Assembly: GCF_001558695.1 (NCBI RefSeq)
Contig: NZ_LNTU01000039.1
Location: 124,001-188,000 of the forward strand
Source of the DNA: Paramesorhizobium deserti
GTDB taxonomy: Bacteria; Pseudomonadota; Alphaproteobacteria; Rhizobiales; Rhizobiaceae
Direction of reading: 5' to 3'
Length of the DNA stretch: 64,000 nucleotides
Part shown: in pieces, positions 53,783 through 62,659 of the stretch
Numbering within the stretch: position 1 is the first letter of the stretch
Layout: the number at the start of each line of letters is the position of its first letter
Program-made: the position numbers and the translations under genes
Notes under the pieces: generated by a model
What the model saw: the letters and a program-made list of their open reading frames with translations, nothing else
What the model was told of the DNA's origin: nothing
Databases searched by the model: none

Positions 53783-53807
53783 TTTATGTAATTTTACTAC
53801 CTAAATT
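53783..53807. promoter_or_regulatory. Probable RpiR operator before the isomerase operon (copy B)
   Basis: TTTATGTA at 53783-53790 is followed by ATTTTACTACC (53791-53801) and TAAATT. Its core TGTA-N7-TACC (53787-53801) includes GTAATTTTAC, an internal inverted repeat. It ends just before the GGAG ribosome binding site of the isomerase gene, so binding would block that operon. Confidence 0.6.
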
Positions 53808-53817
53808 GGAGATGGAT

Positions 53818-54441
53818 ATGTTGAGAGAACCGGTCACGAGCATCGTTGACGCAGACAAGGGCGGCATGAGCGGCAATACAGGACGCTATGAGAAGCGGCT
53901 GAGCGACCTCGCCGGTCTTTATGAGGACGCCGCCGCCCATGCGAATCTGACGGAAAAGCTCGGCAATCCCGTCGTCTATGCGGTCGAGGATTTCCGGCCG
54001 AGCGACCGTGCCGGCGACCTGATCTACGGCGTCACGCGTATGAGCCCCGGCCGCGTCAGTGACGAATTCTTTCTCACCCGCGGTCACATCCACGCCAAGG
54101 CGGATCGCCCGGAAATCTATTTCGGCCAGAAGGGAAAAGGCCTGATGCAGCTCGAATCGCCCGAGGGCGAAACCCGCATCGTGGAGATCGGACCGCAGAC
54201 CATCTGCTACGTGCCGCCCTACTGGATCCACCGTTCCATCAATGTCGGCGACGAGGATCTGGTGATGGTCTTCGCCTATCCCTCAGACAGCGGTCAGGAC
54301 TATGGCATCATCGAAGCCTCGAACGGCATGCGGCACCGAGTGAAGACCGATGGCAATGGCGGCTGGACCCTCGTCGAGAACCGGGATTATCGCCCCCGCA
54401 ATAGCGAAACGGCTGCCGCCCTGATGAAACGATACGCATGA
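53818..54441 (+). CDS. Cupin-type glucose-6-phosphate isomerase
   Basis: 207 aa, GPI cupin family. Metal ligands are visible as GHIHAKADRPEIYFG (two His and Glu) and WIHRS. Such enzymes interconvert aldose and ketose 6-phosphates, in archaea and some bacteria. The second of two close ATG codons (53818) is chosen because GGAG lies six bases upstream. It opens the right-hand operon and would link a ketose phosphate from the FGGY kinase to an aldose phosphate; that role is inference. Confidence 0.88.
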   Translation: MLREPVTSIVDADKGGMSGNTGRYEKRLSDLAGLYEDAAAHANLTEKLGNPVVYAVEDFRPSDRAGDLIYGVTRMSPGRVSDEFFLTRGHIHAKADRPEIYFGQKGKGLMQLESPEGETRIVEIGPQTICYVPPYWIHRSINVGDEDLVMVFAYPSDSGQDYGIIEASNGMRHRVKTDGNGGWTLVENRDYRPRNSETAAALMKRYA

Positions 54442-54473
54442 GCCGGTCGAACAGCCCGCAAGGAGAACAATTC

Positions 54474-55127
54474 ATGGAAAATCCCATCAACCTGATCGCC
54501 GGTCTCGGCGTCGTGCCCGTCATCGCCATCGAGCGCGCCTCGGACGCCGTGCCGCTCGCCGATGCGCTTCTCGAAGGCGGGCTTCCGGTCGCGGAAATTA
54601 CCTTCCGCACGCAAGCGGCTGCCGATGTCCTGGCCGCCATCCGCGACGCGCGGCCGGAGCTCTGCATCGGCGCCGGAACGATCCTCGACAAGGGCAGCCT
54701 AAAGCGCGCGATTGACTGCGGCGCCCGCTTCGCGCTCGCGCCAGGCTACGATCCCGAAATCGTCGAAGCCGCCAAGGCTGCGAGCCTGCCTTTCTGCCCT
54801 GGCATCATGACACCGACGGACCTGACACTCGCCAGCGCACGCGGCGTTCGTCTGGCGAAGTTCTTCCCGGCCGGCGTGGCGGGCGGGCCGAAGGCGCTTT
54901 CCGGCATCGCCGCGCCCTTCGCTCATCTCGGCATGCGCTTCATCCCGACCGGCGGCGTAACCGAAGCGACGATCGGCGAGTGGCTCGCGGTCAAACAGGT
55001 GATAGCCGTCGGCGGCACATGGATCGCCAAGACGGAAGATATTCGCGAAGGCCGTTTCGCGGAGATTTCCCGCAATGCGGCGGCAGCCGTGAAGACGGCC
55101 AAGGAAGCCTTGGAGAAACGCGCGTGA
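54474..55127 (+). CDS. eda: 2-keto-3-deoxy-6-phosphogluconate-type aldolase
   Basis: 217 aa, class I KDPG/KHG aldolase. Catalytic Glu in VAEITFRT and Schiff-base Lys in LAKFFPAG are present, with GAGTILD and FIPTGGVTE as phosphate-binding segments. The ATG at 54474 follows AAGGAG; an earlier ATG at 54438 overlaps the isomerase gene. It gives the pathway an Entner-Doudoroff-like cleavage to pyruvate and an aldehyde or aldehyde phosphate. Stereochemistry may differ from true KDPG. Confidence 0.9.
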   Translation: MENPINLIAGLGVVPVIAIERASDAVPLADALLEGGLPVAEITFRTQAAADVLAAIRDARPELCIGAGTILDKGSLKRAIDCGARFALAPGYDPEIVEAAKAASLPFCPGIMTPTDLTLASARGVRLAKFFPAGVAGGPKALSGIAAPFAHLGMRFIPTGGVTEATIGEWLAVKQVIAVGGTWIAKTEDIREGRFAEISRNAAAAVKTAKEALEKRA

Positions 55128-56077
55128 CGCAATATCAGCCAGCAACCCAGCCGACGCTTTATTTCATCGGCGTCACCACGGGCAAAAGCTCGATCATGAA
55201 GGTTTTCCCAGCCTGGGCGGAATATCTCGGCCTAAAGGACGCCGTCATCAAAGGCATCGATTTCAAACTGCATGACGATCCGGCCGCCTATCGCGCCGCC
55301 GTGGAATTCATCCGCGACGATCCGCTTTCCATGGGCGCCCTCGTCACCACCCACAAGATCGATCTCTTCGCCGCCTGCAAGGATCTCTTCGGCATCATCG
55401 ACCCGCACGCCTTGCTGATGGGCGAGACGAGCTGCATTTCAAAGCGCGACGGCAAGCTCGTCTGCCATGCCAAGGATCCGATCTCCTCGGGGCTCGCGAT
55501 CGACGGCTTTTTGAGCGAGGGCCATTTCGAGCGCACCGGGGCGGACCTCTTCTCCATGGGCGCAGGCGGCTCGACGATCGCGATCACCTGGCACCTGATG
55601 CGCCGGGCGCGCGGCGGGGACGTGCCCGGCCGCATCGTGGTCTCCAACCGCAGCAAGCACCGGCTCGACGAGATCAAACGCATCCACGCAAGCATCGAAA
55701 GCGATGTTCCTGTCGACTATGTGCTTGCCCCGAAGCCGGAGGACAATGATGCAGTGCTCGCCGGCCTCAAGCCGGGCTCGCTCGTCATCAACGCAACCGG
55801 CCTCGGCAAGGACGCGCCCGGTTCGCCGCTGTCCGATGCGGCCATTTTTCCCGAAAAGGCGGTCGTCTGGGACCTTAACTATCGTGGCGATCTCGTCTTC
55901 CTCGATCAGGCGCGGGCACAGGGGAAAGCGCGCGCGCTGCAGATCGAGGACGGCTGGACCTATTTTATCCATGGCTGGACGCAGGTGATCGCCGAAGTCT
56001 TCGCGATCGACATCCCCACTTCCGGCCCTTCCTTCGACCACATTTCCGACATCGCACACGAGGCCGCAGGACGATGA
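55124..56077 (+). CDS. Shikimate dehydrogenase-like oxidoreductase
   Basis: 317 aa, AroE superfamily. The substrate domain begins YFIGVTTGKSSIMKVFPAWAEYLGL; the catalytic Lys is in VTTHKIDLF and the Asp in CHAKDPISSGLAIDGF. The nucleotide loop is MGAGGSTIAITWHL, shorter and without the usual GGAGGAxRA. The GTG start overlaps the aldolase stop. Given its company it probably oxidises a cyclic or linear polyhydroxy acid, not shikimate. Confidence 0.85.
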   Translation: MTQYQPATQPTLYFIGVTTGKSSIMKVFPAWAEYLGLKDAVIKGIDFKLHDDPAAYRAAVEFIRDDPLSMGALVTTHKIDLFAACKDLFGIIDPHALLMGETSCISKRDGKLVCHAKDPISSGLAIDGFLSEGHFERTGADLFSMGAGGSTIAITWHLMRRARGGDVPGRIVVSNRSKHRLDEIKRIHASIESDVPVDYVLAPKPEDNDAVLAGLKPGSLVINATGLGKDAPGSPLSDAAIFPEKAVVWDLNYRGDLVFLDQARAQGKARALQIEDGWTYFIHGWTQVIAEVFAIDIPTSGPSFDHISDIAHEAAGR

Positions 56078-57009
56078 ACGCCAACGCCCGAATTCTCGTC
56101 ACCCCCCGCTCGCTGACCGCGGAACCGCACCCGGATATCGAGCGGTTGCGGGAGAACGGCTTCGATATCGTCTATTCCAAGGCGGGCCAGACGCCGACCG
56201 AGGGTGAATTGCTCCAGCTCGTGCCCGACTGCGTCGGCTGGCTGGCCGGCGTCGAGCCGGTAACCCCGCGCGTCATCGAGGCGGCGGCAAACCTCAGGGT
56301 CATCAGCCGCAATGGCGTCGGCATCGACAATCTACCGGTTGATGTGCTGGCGAAGCGCGGGGTGAAGGTGATGATCGCCGAGGGCGCCAATGCGCTCGGC
56401 GTGGCCGAGCTCACCATCGGCCTCACGTTCAGCGCGCTGCGCGCCATTCCGCTCGCCGATGCCGGCATCAAGGCCGGCAACTGGCCGCGGGTGCGCGGCT
56501 TGGAAATCCATGGCCGAACCGTCGGCATCATCGGCTGCGGCGCGATCGGTCGCGAGGTGGCGCGCATGGTCGTGGCGCTGGGCGCGAGCGTGATCGCCTA
56601 TGATCCGCTCCGCCCCAATCTCGACCTGCCGTCCACGCATTTCGCCTATCGCGACATCGATGAGATCGTCGCGAGCGCCGAGATCCTCTCCCTGCATTGC
56701 CCCCTGCCGAAGGACGGCTCCGCGCTTCTCGATCGCCAGCGGCTCTCGTCGCTCCGCGACGGGCTTTTGCTCGTCAATACGGCCCGTGCGCGGCTGGTCG
56801 ACGAGGATGCACTGATCGAGGCGCTCGACCTCGGGCGGATCGGATGCTATGCGACCGACGTTTTCGAACCCGAGCCGCCGGTCGATCTCCGCCTCGCCGC
56901 CCATCCGCGGGTGATCGCGACCAGCCATATCGGCGGCTTCACGGCGGAGAGCGTCGATCGCGCCACGCGCATTGCCGCCGATAATCTTCTCTCCGCATTA
57001 CAAAACTAA
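56074..57009 (+). CDS. D-isomer-specific 2-hydroxyacid dehydrogenase (phosphoglycerate dehydrogenase-like)
   Basis: 311 aa with the NAD motif VGIIGCGAIGREVARM, the catalytic Arg in NTARARLVDEDAL, Glu in FEPEPPVD and His in TSHIGGFTAES. It overlaps the previous gene by ATGA. It may oxidise or reduce a 2-hydroxy acid intermediate such as a glycerate or keto-acid derivative; no ACT domain is present, so it is not a serine-biosynthetic SerA. Confidence 0.9.
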   Translation: MNANARILVTPRSLTAEPHPDIERLRENGFDIVYSKAGQTPTEGELLQLVPDCVGWLAGVEPVTPRVIEAAANLRVISRNGVGIDNLPVDVLAKRGVKVMIAEGANALGVAELTIGLTFSALRAIPLADAGIKAGNWPRVRGLEIHGRTVGIIGCGAIGREVARMVVALGASVIAYDPLRPNLDLPSTHFAYRDIDEIVASAEILSLHCPLPKDGSALLDRQRLSSLRDGLLLVNTARARLVDEDALIEALDLGRIGCYATDVFEPEPPVDLRLAAHPRVIATSHIGGFTAESVDRATRIAADNLLSALQN

Positions 57010-57884
57010 TGGAACGGACGATGGCGGGAATGCTTCGCGAAAAGCCATTCGAAGGGGCGCTTGCCCTTGTTCTTGCCGGCAAGCCGGGCCCAGGCGCAAC
57101 CTTCTACTGGCTCGGCCAGGCGGGCTTCGTCATCGACATCGCCGGTAAGCGTCTCGTCATTGATCCCTATCTTTCCGATTCCCTCGCAATCAAATATCGC
57201 GGCGCGCGCTACCCGCACCGGAGGATGATGCCGCCGCCGATCGCGCCGGCGGAGCTTATGGGCGCCGATTACGTGCTTTGCACCCATGCTCACACGGATC
57301 ACATGGATCCGGGCACCCTGCCGGCGCTTTTCGCCGCCAATCCGGCCACCGCGCTGATCGCGCCCCGCGCCGTGCGCGCCGCCGCACTGGAGCGCTCAGG
57401 TCTGCCTGAAACGCGCACGCGTTTCGTGGACGCCGGAGAAACGATCAGCCTCGGGGACGGCCTTGAGGTCATTCCGACCCGCGCGGCACACGAGACGATC
57501 GAGCGGGACGCGGATGGCAATCATCGCTTTCTCGGTTTCCTCATCAAAGGCCAGGACGTGACGCTCTGGCATTCCGGGGATACGATCCCTTTCGACGGGC
57601 AGGTCGAGGAGGTATCACCGCATCGGCCTGATATCGCGCTGCTGCCGGTCAATGGCCGCCGACAGGAACTCTCCTCGCAAGGCGTTCCGGGCAATCTGAG
57701 TTTGGCGGAAGCGGTGGAACTTACGCGCGCAATCCGCGCGCCCAACATGATCGCTCACCACTACGGCCTTTTCGATTTCAACACGATCGAGCCAGAACTG
57801 ATTGATTCCATGGCACAATCTTTGGACGACGTCAGGATCGAGCGAGCAAGGCAGGCGATTGCCTTCGAATGGACCCTGACATAG
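57009..57884 (+). CDS. UlaG-like metallo-beta-lactamase-fold hydrolase
   Basis: 291 aa. Metal site motifs are THAHTDHMDP (HxHxDH), a later histidine in RAAHET, Asp in HSGDTIPFDG and AHHYGLFDF. UlaG of this fold is L-ascorbate-6-phosphate lactonase, so a sugar-phosphate lactonase role is plausible here. The ATG shares its first base with the TAA of the dehydrogenase gene; an ATG at 57021 is an alternative. Fourth... position in the coupled right-hand operon supports a catabolic function. Confidence 0.87.
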   Translation: MERTMAGMLREKPFEGALALVLAGKPGPGATFYWLGQAGFVIDIAGKRLVIDPYLSDSLAIKYRGARYPHRRMMPPPIAPAELMGADYVLCTHAHTDHMDPGTLPALFAANPATALIAPRAVRAAALERSGLPETRTRFVDAGETISLGDGLEVIPTRAAHETIERDADGNHRFLGFLIKGQDVTLWHSGDTIPFDGQVEEVSPHRPDIALLPVNGRRQELSSQGVPGNLSLAEAVELTRAIRAPNMIAHHYGLFDFNTIEPELIDSMAQSLDDVRIERARQAIAFEWTLT

Positions 57885-57907
57885 AGTCTCCTCAGAAGGG
57901 CAGACAT

Positions 57908-58798
57908 ATGGATACGGATTCGCGCATCGACAGTCGGAACCAGGGTGGGCGGAACATCATCGAGGTCATCCGCACCATGCGGCCCGAATTGCGCAAGTCC
58001 GACCGCAAGGTGGCGGATGTCGTGCTGGAAGACCCGCGCCGCATTCTCAACGCCACGGTCGGCGAAACGGCGGCGCTTGCCGAGGTGAGCCAGCCGACCG
58101 TTCTGCGTTTCACCACCGCGATCGGCTGCAGCGGTTTTCCCGATTTCAAGATCCGCCTTGCCCAGAGCCTGGCGCTCGGCACACCCGCGACCCATTCCGT
58201 CCTGCTCGACACCGACCAGCCGGAAACGGTCGCCGAAAAGATCTTCGACTATACGATGACCAGCCTCGACTGGGCACGATCGCGCCTCGACAAGCAGGCG
58301 CTCAACAAGGCGATCGACGTGCTGACGGCGGCGAGATCGATCGTCTTCTTCGGCTTCGGCGCTTCGGGTATCGTCGCGCGTGACGCGCAGCAGAAATTTC
58401 CACTCTTCGGCGTCCCCTGCGCCGCGGAACTCGATTCCCACCAGCAGGTCATGGTCGCCTCGATGATGAAGCCGGGCGAAGTGGCCTTCGTGATCTCCAA
58501 CACCGGCACGACGCGCTCGATCATCGAGATCGCCCGCATCGCCCGCGACAGCGGCGCGACCGTCATCTGCCTCACCGGCTCGGACTCCCCGCTGACGAAT
58601 TATTGCGACGTATCGCTGATCGTCGAGACACTGGAAAACACCAATATGTATACGCCGATGATCTCCCGCATCGCGGCGCTCGTCGTCATCGACATCCTCT
58701 CCACCAGCGTCGCCATGCGCCGCTCGCCGGAGCATCAGGCCCGCGTCCACCAGATGAAGCGCCAGCTCTCCGACATGCGCCGCATGCAGCCGATCTGA
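57908..58798 (+). CDS. MurR/RpiR (HexR-like) transcriptional regulator
   Basis: 296 aa. N-terminal RpiR helix-turn-helix (RPELRKSDRKVADVVLEDPRRILNATVGETAALAEVSQPTVLRFTTAIGCSGFPDFKIRLAQ) and a C-terminal SIS sugar-phosphate-binding domain (SIVFFGFGASGIVARDAQQKF, VISNTGTTRSIIEIARIARDSGATVICLTGS). The ATG at 57908 follows AAGGGC; upstream frame to 57869 overlaps the hydrolase. It ends the right-hand operon and likely acts at both TGTA-N7-TACC copies, sensing a sugar phosphate. Confidence 0.93.
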   Translation: MDTDSRIDSRNQGGRNIIEVIRTMRPELRKSDRKVADVVLEDPRRILNATVGETAALAEVSQPTVLRFTTAIGCSGFPDFKIRLAQSLALGTPATHSVLLDTDQPETVAEKIFDYTMTSLDWARSRLDKQALNKAIDVLTAARSIVFFGFGASGIVARDAQQKFPLFGVPCAAELDSHQQVMVASMMKPGEVAFVISNTGTTRSIIEIARIARDSGATVICLTGSDSPLTNYCDVSLIVETLENTNMYTPMISRIAALVVIDILSTSVAMRRSPEHQARVHQMKRQLSDMRRMQPI

Positions 58799-58908
58799 GG
58801 CTCGCAACCACCAATAGTTGTTCACAAATAGGTGGACCAACCTTCCCCAAAACAATGCAATTCTGGTAGGTAAGGTGACGAACGCCACCCGAAACGAGTA
58901 GGCTGCCC

Positions 58909-60858
58909 GTGCAACATCTGATCCTTGCCGACCAGCTGATGGCAGTGCGCCGCAGCATGTTGATCTCCATCCCGGTGAGCTTCGTTCTCGGCCTGACCAG
59001 CGTGCTCGTGGCTTTCTATTATGGGAACGGGCTGGCGGGATTGTGGTGGTTTCTCACATCCAGCCTCGTCAATGGCGCCCGGGTCGTTTTGTGCCGGTTT
59101 CCCGTACGGCCGCTCGACGCGGACAAGCCCGCCGAGCCGAAGAACTTCGATCCGGCGTCGGTCAAGCGGCATCTTTTCCTGCAATCTGCCATGGCCGGCG
59201 TGTCGGGCGTCGTCTGGGCCTTTATCGCCGTCCTGTGCGACGGCTACACCGCTCCGCAATCGATTTTCTACCTGACCGTTCTCTGCGGCATTACCGCAGG
59301 CGCCATAACCCACGGTTTTGCTTATGCGCGAATGCCGATCTGTTATATTGTCCCGGTTCTGTTGTCCGTCGCCGTCTGCCTTGTCTATGCAGGCGGGTTC
59401 GATCGCTACTGCCTGGCGGGGACGACCATCCTTTATCTCGCGGCACTGACACGCGGAGCCCGGGAAAGCGAGGCATTGTTCCGGCAATCCAGCAGGTTGA
59501 AAAATGAAGCGACGGCGATGGCGGAATCGCTCGCGGCAGCCAAGGATCAGGCGACCAGGGCCGCGACCGAGATGGAATACCGCGCCACTCATGATCCGCT
59601 GACCGGGCTCCTCAACCGCAGCGGGTTCATGCAAGAGGCCGCATGTTTCGCATCGTCCGGCACCACCAGCTTTGCGCTCATGCTTCTCGATCTCGATGGT
59701 TTCAAACCCATCAACGATGCCTTCGGACACAAGGCGGGCGACCGGGTTCTGGTGGAAGTCGGCAGAAGGCTCCGGGAAAGCCTTCCGGGCCACGTTCTCG
59801 TAGCGCGCCTGGGTGGGGACGAATTCGCCATCCTGCTGGACCCGGCGCTCTGCGAGGAAACACCATCGATCCTGGCCACCAAGCTGATCGCGACGGTCTC
59901 CATTCCATTCGCCAGCTTCGATGCCGGCCGGATCGGCATCAGCATCGGCGTCTGCACATCAGATCAACTGGATGTGGACGAAATGCTGGTGCGGGCGGAT
60001 GCGGCTCTCTATCGGGCGAAGGCGCAAGGGCGCAACCGGCACTATGTGTTCGATGACGATTTGCGCGACCACCTCGCGATGCGGCGCGACATCGAGCGCG
60101 ATCTCGCCAACGCGATGACCAATGATGCGCTGGAGGTCTGGTTTCAGCCTATCCTTAGCGAGGGAGGACGCAAGCTCACGGATCTCGAAGCGCTTGTGCG
60201 GTGGAACCATCCGAGACATGGCTGGATCTCCCCCACCGATCTCGTCACGGTCGCATCATTCTCGGGACTGGCGGAACCACTCTTCCGCTATATCCTGCGT
60301 GACGTGTGCACGATGATGCAGACTCTTCGCGCCATGGATCTCACCCATCTGCGGATAGCGATGAACATCTCTCCGCGCGAGATCTCGCAGATCGCGGTCG
60401 ACAATCTGATCATCACAAAGCTGCGTAAGCTCGATCTGCCCCCGTCCATGCTGGAGATCGAGATCACCGAGGATACCGCCAAGGATATCCGCGCGGTGCA
60501 GGACAAGCTCACCGCTTTGGCAAAAGCGGGCGTGCGGATCGCCGTGGACGATTTCGGGGTCGGCTACTCCTCGATGTCGTCGCTGCGGCAATTGCATGTC
60601 GACCGCATCAAGATCGACGGCTCCTTCGTGCGCGGCATCGCCGGTTCCGCCGACGACCGCAATGTCGTGCAGTCCATCATCACCCTCGGCAAGTCGCTCG
60701 GGATCGAGGTGGTCGCCGAGGGCGTCGAGACGGAGGCGAGCCGGAATATCTTGCGGCAGCTCGGCTGCTTGATCATGCAGGGCCATTATTTCGCAAAGCC
60801 GATGCCCCACCGCGAAACGATCGAATGGATCAACCAATCGAGATCTTTTGTGAGATAG
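58909..60858 (+). CDS. Membrane GGDEF-EAL cyclic-di-GMP protein
   Basis: 649 aa. About five to six N-terminal membrane helices (residues 10-185) are followed by a short coiled linker, a GGDEF domain with intact RLGGDEFAIL, and an EAL domain with DLEALVRWNHP, the metal site DDFGVGYSSM and EVVAEGVET. Both catalytic motifs are intact, so either cyclase or phosphodiesterase activity is possible. The GTG start is preceded by TAGG. It stands alone and is closed by a strong terminator. Confidence 0.93.
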   Translation: MQHLILADQLMAVRRSMLISIPVSFVLGLTSVLVAFYYGNGLAGLWWFLTSSLVNGARVVLCRFPVRPLDADKPAEPKNFDPASVKRHLFLQSAMAGVSGVVWAFIAVLCDGYTAPQSIFYLTVLCGITAGAITHGFAYARMPICYIVPVLLSVAVCLVYAGGFDRYCLAGTTILYLAALTRGARESEALFRQSSRLKNEATAMAESLAAAKDQATRAATEMEYRATHDPLTGLLNRSGFMQEAACFASSGTTSFALMLLDLDGFKPINDAFGHKAGDRVLVEVGRRLRESLPGHVLVARLGGDEFAILLDPALCEETPSILATKLIATVSIPFASFDAGRIGISIGVCTSDQLDVDEMLVRADAALYRAKAQGRNRHYVFDDDLRDHLAMRRDIERDLANAMTNDALEVWFQPILSEGGRKLTDLEALVRWNHPRHGWISPTDLVTVASFSGLAEPLFRYILRDVCTMMQTLRAMDLTHLRIAMNISPREISQIAVDNLIITKLRKLDLPPSMLEIEITEDTAKDIRAVQDKLTALAKAGVRIAVDDFGVGYSSMSSLRQLHVDRIKIDGSFVRGIAGSADDRNVVQSIITLGKSLGIEVVAEGVETEASRNILRQLGCLIMQGHYFAKPMPHRETIEWINQSRSFVR

Positions 60859-60871
60859 TTCCGGCATCAGG

Positions 60872-60902
60872 CTGTTCACCGGAACCGAGTTCCGGTGAAC
60901 AG
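60872..60902. terminator. Bidirectional rho-independent terminator
   Basis: Perfect 14-base arms (60872-60885 and 60889-60902) with a 3-base CGA loop lie between the convergent GGDEF-EAL and GST genes. A T-rich stretch (CCTTTTTC) follows a dozen bases downstream on the plus strand. It is the strongest hairpin in the window. Confidence 0.85.
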
Positions 60903-60919
60903 TCCTATCCGGTCCTTTT

Positions 60920-61630
60920 TCAGGCAGCCTGTCTCAGAGTGTCGAGTGCATCGTCGAGCGAAATCTCGCCCCTGAAAGCGCCATTCCCGGCAGGCGCTTC
61001 ACCGCGCTCGATGGCATGGGCGAACCGGACCGCCGGATCGGCTTCCAGCTTATCGAACAATCGCTGAAGCGCCGGATAGTCGCGGCGGTCGATCACGTCG
61101 TGATATTTCGTCCAGCGGGCGATGCCTGCGAAATAGGCGTCCGCCAGCGACCGATGGTCGCCGAGCAGCCAGTCGCGATCGCCGATCGCCGCCTGCAGAT
61201 CGGCGTGCACCTTGGCCAGGATGGCCGAGCCATAGGCCCGCAGCGCCTGCTTCTCCGCACCTTCCAGCCCATGTTCGAGAGCATACCAGAGCGGGGCGAA
61301 ACCGCTGAAGAGACTGGTGTTGAGATAGGCCAGCATCTGGTTGAGGCGGTCGAACTCCAGCGTGCCCTGCTTGTAGCCTAACCCCTTGTCGATGCCCCGG
61401 GCGGCGAGATGATTCAGGACCGCCATGCTTTCGCTGATGATAGCGCCCTCCTCCGTCATCAATGCCGGCGTTTCGGCGACGGGGTTGATGCGCCGATAGG
61501 CATCGCTCCCGATCACCTCGCTCATCATGTCGATGCGGCAGAGCCGATAGGGCTCACCCAGCCATTCCAGCGCGACGATCGAACCGAAGGAGCATCCCGA
61601 AGGGATGCCGTAAAAGAGGATCGGTACCAT
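60920..61630 (-). CDS. Glutathione S-transferase family protein
   Basis: 236 aa with an N-terminal thioredoxin-like domain (PILFYGIPSGCSFGSIVALEWLGEPY...NPVAETPALMTEEGAIISESMAVLNHLA) and an all-helical C-terminal domain (DWLLGDHRSLADAYFAGIARW). The ATG at 61630 follows GGAG by six bases; an ATG at 61642 overlaps that site. It is divergent from a LysR gene and probably conjugates or reduces electrophiles under its control. Confidence 0.9.
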   Translation of the reverse strand: MVPILFYGIPSGCSFGSIVALEWLGEPYRLCRIDMMSEVIGSDAYRRINPVAETPALMTEEGAIISESMAVLNHLAARGIDKGLGYKQGTLEFDRLNQMLAYLNTSLFSGFAPLWYALEHGLEGAEKQALRAYGSAILAKVHADLQAAIGDRDWLLGDHRSLADAYFAGIARWTKYHDVIDRRDYPALQRLFDKLEADPAVRFAHAIERGEAPAGNGAFRGEISLDDALDTLRQAA

Positions 61631-61683
61631 TTCTGTCTCCATATTTGCCTGTGCGAGGGTTCATTCCCTGCTGGAAAACATAG

Positions 61684-61744
61684 ATTCATGGACGTTGCTC
61701 CTGTAGACCCTATGTTATCGCCTTAAAGTCTCCATTCATGGACG
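61684..61744. promoter_or_regulatory. Two ATTCATGGACG direct repeats between GST and LysR genes
   Basis: ATTCATGGACG occurs at 61684-61694 and again at 61734-61744, exactly 50 bases apart, inside the 120-base divergent region. Spacing near five helical turns suits a LysR tetramer contacting two sites. The second copy ends six bases before the LysR ATG, which suggests autorepression. Confidence 0.6.
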
Positions 61745-61750
61745 ATCGTC

Positions 61751-62650
61751 ATGCTCAATCTCAATGATCTCCGGATGTTCGTTCAAGCGGTGGAAAGCGG
61801 CGGATTCGCTGCAGCGGCCAGGCGGCTCGGCTCGCCGAAATCCACCATCAGCAAGCGGGTGGCGGAACTCGAAGCCGAACTCGACGTTCGCCTCATCCAC
61901 CGCACTTCGCGCAGCTTCACGCTTACTGAAATGGGGCGCGAGTTCTACGACCATGCCCGCGCCGCGATCATCGAAGCCGAAGCGGCGCATGACGTCGTGC
62001 GCCGCCGAATGGCCGAGCCCATCGGCATCGTCAGAATCACCACGTCGGTCCCCGTCGCGCAATTCCGGCTCGCCGATCGGCTGCCGGGACTCTTGCGGGC
62101 CTACCCGAAAATTGAGGTCCAATTGCACGTCACCGACCGTTTCGTGGACCTTGTTCATGAGAATTTCGATATCGCGGTGCGCAGCCATAGATCCCCTCTG
62201 CCGGATTCCGGCCTCGTGCAGAGGCGGATGTCGGTTGAACGGACCATCCTGGTGGCGGCACCTGCCTATCTCGACCGCCACGGCGTGCCGCATACGCCAC
62301 GGGAACTGGCAGAACACGACGGCGTCAATGGAAGCCTCACGGTGAAGCACTGGCTGCTGCACAACCGGGCGAACGAAGAGATCGTGATTACCCCGCGCTC
62401 CAGCTTCGCAACCGATGAAGCCGGCATGCTGCTGCAGGCGGCGAAAACGGGGCTTGGCATCGTGTGCGTACCGGAGACGATCGCGCGAGAAAGCCTCGAT
62501 CGCGGTGAGCTGGTCCATGTCCTGCCCGACTGGTTCGAGAATACGATCACGACGACGATCCTGACGCCGCATCGACGCGGACAGCTGCCTGCCGTCCGGG
62601 CCGTCATCGATTATCTGGCGGAGTCCGAACGGTCCGAGCCGTCCAGTTGA
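61751..62650 (+). CDS. LysR-family transcriptional regulator
   Basis: Full-length 299-aa LysR regulator with helix-turn-helix LNDLRMFVQAVESGGFAAAARRLGSPKSTISKRVAELE and LIHRTSRSFTLTEMG, and an effector domain (IGIVRITTSVPVAQF onward). It is divergent from the GST gene, with the repeated ATTCATGGACG sites between. Likely controls the GST and itself; the inducer is unknown. Confidence 0.92.
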   Translation: MLNLNDLRMFVQAVESGGFAAAARRLGSPKSTISKRVAELEAELDVRLIHRTSRSFTLTEMGREFYDHARAAIIEAEAAHDVVRRRMAEPIGIVRITTSVPVAQFRLADRLPGLLRAYPKIEVQLHVTDRFVDLVHENFDIAVRSHRSPLPDSGLVQRRMSVERTILVAAPAYLDRHGVPHTPRELAEHDGVNGSLTVKHWLLHNRANEEIVITPRSSFATDEAGMLLQAAKTGLGIVCVPETIARESLDRGELVHVLPDWFENTITTTILTPHRRGQLPAVRAVIDYLAESERSEPSS

Positions 62651-62659
62651 CGAAAATGT

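Noticed and set aside
57761-58888. Minus-strand open frame opposite the RpiR gene
   Set aside because: Antisense shadow of a gene with clear helix-turn-helix and SIS domains.
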